From Bacteroides sp. 214 (lineage in GTDB: Bacteria; Bacteroidota; Bacteroidia; Bacteroidales; Bacteroidaceae), in contig NZ_QVML01000020.1 in assembly GCF_010501015.1 (NCBI RefSeq), forward strand, positions 1-44,091: a DNA stretch of 44,091 bases, written 5' to 3'. Under the pieces are notes generated by a model that worked only from the letters and a program-made list of their open reading frames with translations, had not been told where the DNA came from and did not search any database. The position numbers and the translations under genes were made by a program. Below are positions 9,563 through 20,200 of this stretch, one piece after another (within the stretch, counting starts at the first letter, position 1; every line of letters starts with the position of its first letter).

Positions 9563-10735
9563 TTACTTCTCAAGCGCGGTTACAAGAACCACTCTATTCC
9601 AAGCTCCCTTCTCGTAAGGCTGTTCGGCAGTACCTTTACCTTGCGTCGTCAAACGTTCGGCTTTCACTCCATACTTATGTATCAATATATCTTTTACCGT
9701 TTCGGCACGTTGATACGATAGACGGTCGTTGAACTCAGACGGGCCTGATTTGTCTGCATATCCATCCAAACGTATAGACGCGTGTGGATTTGCATCGAGG
9801 TACTTCGCGATATTAACAAACACCATTTCCTGTCCAGAGATAGGAGCCGATTTGTTGATATTAAAGCGGATGGATGTAAGCAAGAAAGGTTCGTTGAACA
9901 CTTTCTTCTCTACCACTACTTCTTTCACCACGGTAACCGTGTCGCGTTGGATGCGGATAACTTCTTTCGGCACATAGATTGTTTTACGGTGGTTGAAACC
10001 GCGCTTGCCTAAGTGATAAGTAACACCCAGTGTAAGTGCGCAATTGTTTTCGTACAACCTACCTGCAATGCGTCCGTCAAACTGATCGGGCATAACTGCC
10101 GTTTGTGCTTCGATGTTTATGTCGAAACGCTTATTCAGTTTGTACTTGCCCATAAGCGAAAAGTTGGCAGTCATCACATCATTATCCGGTGTACCTTTAT
10201 AACCAAACAGGTGCATGTATCCCAAACCGATAGCAGGAATAATATCCCATTTACGTTCTTCGTTTACACGTCCAATAAGATTCAGCAAGCTAAACTGAAA
10301 ATCCAGATGCACATTGGCATAGCGTAGGTAATGACGATAGGTACCATCGGGACGGATGGTTACATGATCGCGCACCGGGTCTTTCGTCCCAAAGATAAAT
10401 CCATTGCTCAGCGGATTGTCCAGATATAACCCAGCAGAGGTACTAAACCCATTAAGACTATATCCTTGAAATTGCAAGCGAAGTCCCCAATGTGGCGAAA
10501 ACCACTTACCGGCAGTTAGTGAAATAGAAGGCGTAATTCTATCTTGGAAATCGAGTTTTTGTGCATTCTTCGAGAATAGCACTTGCGCCCCACCTCCTAC
10601 TTCAATGTACCAGTTCCTGTTGAAAGGTGTTTCCTCGAACACCTCGTTCTCCGCTGTTTGCGAGTATGCCGAGGCAGACAAGCAAATAAGCAGAAGCAAC
10701 AAGCTCTTTTTACTCTTTAGCAGTATTGCGTTCAT
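9563..10735 (-). CDS. OmpA-family outer-membrane protein
   Basis: A 390-residue protein. The signal peptide is residues 1-26 (ending ASAYSQ). About 35-250 is a beta-barrel with Tyr/Phe-rich strands. The C-terminal ~110 residues are an OmpA-like peptidoglycan-binding domain, with SIRFNINKSAPIS followed by LDGYADKSGPSEFNDRLSYQRAE. It should span the outer membrane and bind peptidoglycan. Its ATG overlaps the TGA of the preceding lipoprotein gene by 4 bp, so translation is likely coupled. The neighbouring giant LamG protein is a T9SS cargo. OmpA-like barrels are known partners of T9SS cargo in gliding bacteria (for example PorE-like proteins), so a support role for that cargo is a reasonable inference. 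Confidence 0.88.
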   Translation of the reverse strand: MNAILLKSKKSLLLLLICLSASAYSQTAENEVFEETPFNRNWYIEVGGGAQVLFSKNAQKLDFQDRITPSISLTAGKWFSPHWGLRLQFQGYSLNGFSTSAGLYLDNPLSNGFIFGTKDPVRDHVTIRPDGTYRHYLRYANVHLDFQFSLLNLIGRVNEERKWDIIPAIGLGYMHLFGYKGTPDNDVMTANFSLMGKYKLNKRFDINIEAQTAVMPDQFDGRIAGRLYENNCALTLGVTYHLGKRGFNHRKTIYVPKEVIRIQRDTVTVVKEVVVEKKVFNEPFLLTSIRFNINKSAPISGQEMVFVNIAKYLDANPHASIRLDGYADKSGPSEFNDRLSYQRAETVKDILIHKYGVKAERLTTQGKGTAEQPYEKGAWNRVVLVTALEK

Positions 10736-11169
10736 TGTACAATGGTTAAAGGTAATACTTGCGCATCGTCTGCCGAGCCATAGCGGGTATCTACATCAAA
10801 GTTCAGGAAAGCAGATGTTTCATACATATAAGCATTCTTGGAACTGTAGTACTTAAAGCTTATCCGCTCTTGTTCGGTTCCTGTTCCTTTAATCAGTATT
10901 ACATATACTTTCTGTGTACCTACCGCAACAGCCTCACCTATCCCGCGACATTCATCGCCTACGAAAGCAGCTAGTTTGTCGCCTGTTTCTTCGTAAGTTG
11001 CCAGATTCTCGGGCAGACACACAAACGCGCTCATGCTTACGGGAAGCGTGCCTGTGAGGTCTACCGCCCAATTGGGATCGGGGAATGTAGTAAATGTTTC
11101 ATCGTCCTCGCTGCAAGACGCACAGCAGAACAAACCTACTAATAACATTAAGGTATATAACTTTTTCAT
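10732..11169 (-). CDS. Small lipoprotein with a domain shared with the LamG giant
   Basis: A 145-residue protein with a type II signal peptide and lipobox Cys19 (CCASCSEDD), so it should be a lipoprotein. The mature part holds the motif DKLAAFVGDECRGIGEA, then KVYVILIKG and RISFKYYSSKNAYMYE. The same pattern occurs twice in the C-terminal third of the giant protein encoded just upstream (DDMIAAFVDGKCVGVAN and DRIVAYVNGELRGVGSD). The gene lies 72 bp after the giant gene and overlaps the OmpA-like gene by 4 bp, so the three form an operon. The function of the domain is not known to me; a shared binding or assembly module is possible. Confidence 0.82.
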   Translation of the reverse strand: MKKLYTLMLLVGLFCCASCSEDDETFTTFPDPNWAVDLTGTLPVSMSAFVCLPENLATYEETGDKLAAFVGDECRGIGEAVAVGTQKVYVILIKGTGTEQERISFKYYSSKNAYMYETSAFLNFDVDTRYGSADDAQVLPLTIVQ

Positions 11170-11186
11170 TTTTCGTTGTTTTTAGC

Positions 11187-11220
11187 AGAGATAGCCGGAG
11201 GAATACTCCGTGCTATCTCT
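11187..11220 (-). promoter_or_regulatory. Hairpin between the LamG giant and lipoprotein genes
   Basis: AGAGATAGC (11187-11195) pairs with GCTATCTCT (11212-11220), and the inner CGGAG (11196-11200) pairs with CTCCG (11206-11210), giving a 14-bp stem with one bulged base. No U-tract follows in the minus-strand RNA. It is better read as a processing or partial-termination hairpin inside the operon than as a full terminator. Confidence 0.5.
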
Positions 11221-11241
11221 ATATGATGAATAATTACAAAC

Positions 11242-14200
11242 TTATTTTTTCTCTACTTTATGTACTGTTGATTCGCCGTTTACAGTAACCTGTACCAGAT
11301 ATGTTCCGCGTTCCAGTCCGGTTGCATTCCAAACCTTGCGGTAGTATCCATTGTACACCGTTTCTTTCTCTATTTTGTAAACAACTCTACCTTGTACATC
11401 ATAAATAGTTACCTCTACGGTTTCAACTTCCGGATTTGACACCACAATGCTCAGTTCGGTTTCGAATGGTGAAGGATAAATCTTCACACCCGATTGCAAG
11501 TCGGCAAAGTTAAGTACCATCGGTTTGTCGAGTGAACCATACATCTTATCAGATGAGTAGTTAAACGTTTCGTTGGCACGAGCCACGATTGTTCCGTTTC
11601 TTTCTAATCCGAAGGTTACTACACCGTCTTGTTCTCCGGCAATGGTTATAAAGGTTGCGTTAGCCTCAGCTACATCGCTACCTACTCCACGAAGTTCACC
11701 GTTTACGTAAGCTACAATTCTATCGCCACTCTCCATATTATCATGAGACACAGCCACTACAGTCATGTTCTCTGCATAAGAGAGATTTTCGTATTCGTCG
11801 GCGTTAGCACGTGTCGCAGCAGTTTCGGCAGCGCGTGTCAAACTACCTTGAATAGCCGGATAGCGGAAGCTTGTTGCAGCAGCACTTGGATCGCGATACA
11901 GCATGTATCCCTTGCCTGCCTCCATGTAAGTAAGATTACCTATCCATCCGCTGTTTTCCGAGTACATAGCAAATCCCGATTGAGACTTCACGACATCACC
12001 CTTCACAGCAGAGTATTCCGACAATGCCTCTTTGATTGTCATATTCTCCGTTGGCAGATAACTAATGTAATTCCAGTTTTTGCCTACGTTGATAGACACT
12101 TCTCTTGCGTTAACCGCAGTACCAAACAGGCTAAGTACTTGTTCTGAAGAAGAATTCAACATATACATCGTAGTATTATTAAAGTTCTTCAACGAACCTA
12201 CCCATTGCTTGGTGTTTACAGAGTAAGAGCTTGTACTTACATCATTCTTCACCTCACTTGCCGAAGTCCATGTACCATTTGCCAAAGCAGTGTTCAAGTC
12301 GCCCAAAGTTGAAGCATTCAGGTTCAATGAAATCCAGTTCCATCCCCTATTCAGTTTCATATTCTGATATACCATCTCTTCACCCGAGAAAATCACCGGT
12401 TCGTCCGAAGACCCTACAATCGAATTGTTGATAAATGGTATGTTTCCACTTGATGTTTTAGCCAGATAAATGCGTCCGGTGCTATCATCCCAAATACGGA
12501 ACTCAATTCCATCCTTTTGTTTATCATTTCCATATATTACCAGGAAGGTGTACCACATATCTACGTTGGCTTGGTACTGACAATTGGCAACACCTACACA
12601 CTTACCGTCTACGAATGCCGCAATCATATCATCTTTATCCGAAGAGAAGATGTTGTTAATGCGCAACTTACCATAAACAGACATGTTGTATTTGAAGTCT
12701 GCCGGGTTTACTTTCCAATTTGGTTTCTCGCCCTTAACCTTTACATTCAGGTTCAATGCGCGAGCCACATTGTTTTCATTCATCAGATAAATGATTTCGT
12801 CGTAGCTACCAATATTCAACGCTTCGTCTACCGTAAACTTAAGATGCAATGTGCTCTTAGGATTAATACTTCCGCTAGAAGGATAAACCGTGAGCCATGA
12901 TGGTGCGTTCTCAATACTGAAACGCTCTACGCTACCACCTACATTGATGATATCTACTGTGAATTCGAGTGGTTCGTACACATCTTTCGACACGTTCACT
13001 TCGTTTTCATTCCATTGCAATTGATTGCGATCTATATATGCCGTCCAGGATATGGGCGAGATGATGGTATTACCATTTACGTCCTGTACATCTTTCACTC
13101 TGAAGGATACGATACTTTCTTCGTAATCATCCCAGCCATTGGCTGCAGCCGGTGTTATAATGAGTGCGTCGTTGTTTACCACGTAATTCACGGTAATAAC
13201 ATTTTCAGCTCCCTTATCTTTTACCGGTGCCACGTCTGCTTTTTCGCTTACATCGCCCTTTGCTATAGCATCATTTACTACTGCTCCGTTTGCACCACGA
13301 ATGGTTTTGTCGGACAATGAGAATACCATTTCTTTTGTACCCTGCCAAGATTGATACTCTTCGAATGGATAGTAAGTGAACAGTGCCATTTCTGTACCCT
13401 TCAAGCTTACGTTGTTATCCATATTGATGAGTGTTTCATTCTTGTAGGTTTCCCAAATACGGAATTCGTCAATACCTCCCTTGAAGTACATATCCACAAT
13501 TTCGGTTGTTGCATCAGTTTCGCTATACCAAGCGCGAGCACCCAAATGCATATACGCACTTTTAATACCGCCTAACGATGAAGCATCGAAGTAGGTTTTC
13601 AGCATTCCATCCACATAGATAGATGCTCTACCAAAGTTTCTGCTTACCGTAAGGGCATAGTGGTGCCATGCGCCATCGTCGAATTTTTCTTCCAACGTGC
13701 TCTTGTACCCATTGTTGCGTAGTACTAGTTTACCATCTTCAAATCCAATGAAGATAAGGTTTGTAGAACCGCTATTGTCCTGACCATCTCCACGACCATT
13801 GGCTACCATAGCAGCATCTGTCTGTCCGGGTTGTGCCTTAAACCAGAAGTCAAGTGTATAATCCATCACATCGCTGATAGGAAGGCTTCCCGTAGATAAT
13901 TTTACATACGATTGTCCGTCGAACTTCGCTGCAAAACCAGAACGGTCAATAAACCATTGTGCATGCATCAACGCATTAGCTCCACGTGCCTTGTCTTTTG
14001 CAACAGTTCCGCGTCCTTCATCCATTGGATAGTAAGCTATCAAACCAGGTTCGGATCCTTTCAGACTGATACTTCTATTCTGGTTAAGTGTTCCCATAGA
14101 AAGTGGTCTGTCCCAAACTCTTAGTTCACTCATCTTTCCACAGAAATATTTATTCTCAGTAGAAATAGAACGTCCCATTACATAATTACCTTCGCCATTG

Positions 14201-17200
14201 TAACTATCGGTAGATTTATTGATAACTTGTTTCATGTTGTAATAAACCACGATTTGCGGATTGTTTCCTGCCGAGTAAACAGCAGCGAGGTGTACCCACT
14301 CTTGAAGTGGCAGGTCTATTGTTTCGTCGGAATAAACGATGTCGCTTCCAATTTTTACTGCAATTCGTTTGTCGGCAGTAAAGCCCAATTCAAATGAATT
14401 GTTTATATTGCCATGGCTAAACACAACGGATTCTCCCAACTTATCGAACATTAATGCCATTTCTGCCGTAAAGTTCTTCGAAGTAAGGTTACGTACAATT
14501 TCTGTTTCCAGATAGTCGGATTTACCATCAAAGTGTACAGATGCTGCGCGAGAAAGGATTTGTCCGTTGCGTGTACCTGTTACTTCAAAACAGTTATCAC
14601 TCAACAAGCCTTCGGCAATGCTCTCGTTGAAGTTCAAACGAACTTCGCTATCTATATCTAAGATACCGTTAGCCGGTTGTGCGCTACCAAACAATCTTGG
14701 ACGGTACGTATCTTTTACACCGCTCACGATGTTTGAGAACGTTTCTATTTCGGTTGTTCCTTGTAAGCAAACACTTACCGCACAGATGTCATACTTTTGG
14801 TCGGGCAGTTTTTGCATATTCAAATTATAAGTAAACGAACCACCCTTCTTAATCATTTCCGTTGCTCCTTCTGCCTTTTCGCGCAATGCTTCATCGGCAT
14901 AGAATTCGATTACACTTTCCCAGTCGTTGTCCGAAGCCGCAGATGGTTTGTACATAATACGAATACACTTGAAGTTCGCATAATTCGTATCGTAACCGTC
15001 GATTAGCATCGGCATACAGAAATCGCCATCTGCTTTTCCATCTAGTCTGAACTTAGTAGAGTCGTACAGTGTCCACTTGTCGCTTGGCTGACTGATATGT
15101 ACATCCGAACAAGAAGGCACAAAATGAGCCGCTATGGTAATAGTATCTCCAATATTATCCTTGAAGTCGAGTGTATTGTACTGACATTGCGAATGTAACA
15201 CTAACTGCAGGTCAGGATAATCGAGCTCTGTACCCTTACCTACTTCCAGCGTTTTAATCAACACCTCTTTTGCCGGTATGGTAAATGTACGTCCATTACC
15301 AAGTGGAGTTCCATCAATATAGAAGGAAGCGCCATTGGGGTTGCTGGCATCAACTACATTCAAGTCGAAGCTGCAATCGGTATTTATTTCGGAACCGTTG
15401 CTCAGGTATAGTTTATATACCGCACGACGACTCGAAGGCACGTTGGTTACATTTGCGTTCTCCACATCCAATACCGGTACTTCTACTTGTGCTGTTGCTT
15501 GGTCTATAACATGTTTGCCCGGTTCATAGTATTTAGTAATATAACCATCTTCGTACGGACAAGAGGTAGCTCCACCTTTTAGTTTGAAGATAAAGTTGCT
15601 CGAACCTTCGATTCTGGTATCATCGTCGGCAAAATCAGAGCTAACGTCTGTGCAAACATCTACGCTCAAATAATCGGTACTTCCTTCGTCGGCAAATACG
15701 AATCCTATACTTTTCTTTTGCTCATTGGACTGTTCAAAGCTTCCACCGTTATTAATATAGCCGGTTTCTTCGAGAACAAAGCTAAGACCTTGACCATCGC
15801 TTTTCATTCCCCAAGAACTCATGGCTTTCAATCCAAGACCGATGTTAAATTCTTCGGAAGTAGCACGTTTGTGAGAGAACTCCTCCGAATATTCTATCGG
15901 AGCACCTGCATGGAAAGAGTAATTCTTTTTATGCTTAGCTCTTACTTTTGCTTCTTCATTCTTGCGCATATGACCAATCCAAGTTTCTACTTGTTGGTTG
16001 TAGGTCAATACAGTATCCACATCCATAAGTTCGCCATCGGGAACTATGATTTTATAACTTGGTCCATCTTCATATTTTTCAGAAGCCGCATCGCCAAAGA
16101 TATCGCGGTCGCGGTTGTCGGCACCAAATTTTATATCATACTCTTCGTCTTCCAGTTGCACTTGCGACCAATACACTTGTTTGCCAGTGCTGTTAGCTCT
16201 TGCCTTCGCTCCGGCTTCGCCAACTGTATAGGGAAGGATGAATGTATTTCTCATTCGCTGCAATTCAGGAATCAATGTGTTTTCAATGAAAGCTTGCGGA
16301 TAAGCAAACATAGTAGAGTAATCCATGCCGATATTCAAACCCTCTGCACGTACCAACACATAGTCGCCTACACGTTTCAGTTCAGTATGTTCTTCGGGAG
16401 AGAATTGCTTGGCTTCAATCAGATAAATACAGGTAGCCTCTCCATAAGAAATATTTGTAGAGTTACCAATATATACGTCGCCATCAGCTCCTACGTACAA
16501 TGGGTCGTCACTTGTTTGGAAACGGGTTGTAAAGGTTTGTTCTTCAACAGTTCCTGTTTTTACACTAACTGATTCTTTATGAATAATACCGGCCTCTTGT
16601 TCATTCGGAACTTCTACCTCTTTAATCATTCCGGCACCTACCCCTGCGAATGTAACAATCTTACCTCCGTTGTGTGCTTTAAGATATTCAGAACCTTCAT
16701 TTTCGATTGAGAACACATAAAAGCTTTCAGTAGTAGTTGTAAAACCTTCTTCAATGTAAGAGTAACTATTACTACCATGTGGGTCGCGCAAGATTAGCTT
16801 CAACTGGTCGGGTCCTCGTGTTACGAACTTCGTACCCGATTCTTTACCACCTGTTACAACAGCTTCCAATGATTTCCCGTCATTCCAAAGAACAACCTGC
16901 GAATCCATTTTTAAGGAGATTGCCAATCGTTTCAGTGCGTCAGGAGTCGAAATTTCGGGAGAACCTGCCACAAAGTCATAGTAAGCAATACCTACCGAAT
17001 CTACTTCTACCTCATCAACAGCTTCGGTTAGACTAAAACCATTGTTAAATGAAAGTACACCATCGGTTACAGGCACTCGATCAGGCTTTCCTACTTCACC
17101 ACCCTCTTTATTGTAGAATGTAAACGCTTCAAACGCTTTCATAATGAACGAGTACTTCAAACCACCCTGGAAGAATGGAGCACCAAATATGTATTCTTTT

Positions 17201-20200
17201 TTATCACAATCATATACCGGTACTTTTATACTTGTTCCGTCCATCGCATTGGCAGTACTTATACTATCGCCATAGAACGATTGTTCTTTATTATTCACTA
17301 TTTGCACCAACTCAAGGCTTGGCGTTACGCGTTTAATAAAATTGTATTTATAGTTGTAAGAAACGCTATCTTCGTAGTGCAGGTACTCAACTTCTCCTGT
17401 AGCATGCTGTATAGAATCTGTAAACGCATGTTTAGAAGATTGTGGTACAAACACATTTTGTAAATCTACGCTAACAGAGCGCGCCATCAAATTACCATGT
17501 CCGGAAGCAAATGCTGCCGAAATACTGTAGCTTTCGGGGAAGATATTTACCATAAACTCACCTGTTTGCGGGTCGGGATAGATATCGAGTGAGTTTTCGG
17601 TTGTGTTGTACACAAGCTTCGTTTGATGTACTTTCGATTTATCGTCCTCCCAGACAGGCACCGGATGGTCAATAATAAGAACAGAGTCGGTAGGATTAAC
17701 CGTTAGCTTGTTTTTATTGCCCGAAGTAAGCTGCATAGATATTTTCAGCTCTTCACCCAAGTTATTTTTAGACAAAGACATACCTAAGGGGTAAGCTGCT
17801 TGTATAGCTCCACCACCCATACGTCCGATAAATTTAATCGTTGTACTATCATACAAATGTATATTTTCCAATCGTTGTTGGTAGTTGCGGTCTGACCCGT
17901 CTATATTGGTTATCTTTCCTTCGTTTACAAACACATGGTTATGCTTCACCGCCTTCACTTCGTGTTTACCAACAGGAACAGAAATGTCGAACTTACCATC
18001 CGAGTCGGTCATTGACGCGCTACCGTTGCTCTTCACCGCTGTTACACCATCAATGGTAAACATCACATCGGGCACAGGAACAGTACTGTTGTTATAATAC
18101 ACATAACCTGTAACTTGGAATGAAGACTTATCTGTAAAGTCGCACGTATGAGACAAAGCCCCTTCAGCAATCAAACGTTGTTGTTGCACCGGGTCGAATT
18201 GGTGTGGACTACTGGCAGCTCCTAAGTAAGGAATAACACGATACATAGTACCTTGACCGTAGTAAGGAATACCTGTGATGCTGTAGTTACCTTTATCATC
18301 GGTTACACCTTTGAGTGTTAATTGATCTTTAGAAGGAATTACATCATTGTACATAGCATTTACAATTGTACCATGATTAGCATTGTGGTCGTTTACCCTG
18401 AACGATATGTCATAGAATTCGCCGGCTATGCCATCATTAAATCTCCAATAACCCACGATACCCGTTTCGCCCCCATAGAGCAGGCGACCGTAGTCTCTCT
18501 CTATTTCTTCGGCAGTAAGGGCTATTTCCCATGCACGCATTTCGTCTATCAAACCGTTGAAGAAGTTTCCTCCTTCGTTTTTCCCTATGTAGGTAGTGGA
18601 TGTAGAGGTAGCTGCTGCTGCTCCTGCCACAGAGGCTTTGTGTTCACCATTTACATAGAGCAATAACTCACCACCAGCTTTTACTGCCGAGATGTGCGTA
18701 TAGTTCAATCCGGTAGGTTTCACATAGTCGGTTACAACCGTTGCTCCACCTGTAGTAAAGCTAAACTTACCTTCGGCATTAAAGCCCAATTCATATTCGC
18801 CTTCCTTGCTCATAATTGTTTGGTTGGCAGGCTGATTATCTGTCGGAGCTACCCAAGCCTGAAGAGTAAAGTCTCCACCTGCCAATGCAAGGTTTTTGTT
18901 CAATTGCAGATAAGCATCCGTACCATTGAAACGAATACTCTTTCCTGTTTCGGGCACATCACTTTCCAGGAAAACATCGGCATACGGCACGGCTTGTCCA
19001 TTTTCATACTTAATACGCCCGTAAATACTTCCTGTAGGTGTACGGAAACCAATATCATGAACAGCATTACTAAACATATTTTTTTTGTTGCAGGTAACCA
19101 TACCATCTACTATATAGGTATAGTAAACTCCTGCAGCCCCCTTATTATCATCGGCAATTACAAAATCGCCTGATGAAGCAACAACAGTAGCAACTTGAAT
19201 AGTATCGGCACCTTGCTTGTTATATTCCACACGACGGATACGGAAGTTATCAAAACCTCCTACAGCACTCCATTGCAAAGAAACTCGATCCGAGTAGTAG
19301 CCTTTAGATACAATTAAATTACTTACACTACCAATCTCGGCCGTTAGCGCATAACCTGGTATTTGAGTTTCAGCAGGTCTTGTATATTTACTGCTCCCGG
19401 GAAGGAACTGTATCAGATAATTCATCTCGTTGCACGCTATGAGCGATTCATCATAGAATACACCCGCTTTTGCATCTTCCTCGTTAAGTTCTACTAGGTC
19501 TGATATTTGTCCTGTTGTAATGTTCCGTCTTCTTATCTTCAAGTAAGAGTTATCAGGCCAAATACCATTTTCATAAGTCCATTTAATTACAGCAGTAGGG
19601 AATCCGTTCTTTTCTTCTACAGTAACCGTATCAGGGACAAAAGTCATCAACTTAGATTTTACAGCAACACTATCTGTCACATTATAAATCCACCCCCATT
19701 GACTCGATGTATTTGTTCTACGTAAACGATAATAGAGTTTCCCTTGCGCGTTATTATTTCTAATATCATCTTTACCAGAATAGGCAATCGTTTGACTACT
19801 GTGGGACAAACTCATTGTGACTGAATTGTCAAAATTCTTATTGTCTGCCCGTTCCAATTCAAATTGGTCGCCCGTGATGTAATCTTTATCATCAGGCAAT
19901 GCGGAAATATCCCAGCTATAATTTACATAACCATCAATAGTGTAGCTCAAATTCAAAGCCGTTGGCCATTGATATATAGGAACTTTAATATTACCCGTAC
20001 CTTTACGAAAAATACCACTATATTTACGATATATACTGTAAGTGTTTTCTACATCAAAATTAACGTTAGCAATATCCAAAACAAAGGTTCCGGCATCACC
20101 CGAATTTGCAGATACAGACAGCAGTTCTGTTTTATTAATATTGTCATAAAGAACAATAGTTCCAAGTCCATCATCCAGATTATTGCCCGATTCATAAGAC

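Noticed and set aside
15718..16572. 284-codon open frame antisense to the LamG giant gene
   Set aside because: It is a shadow of the codon pattern on the real strand; composition is Ser/Phe/His-rich and no domain or start signal is seen.
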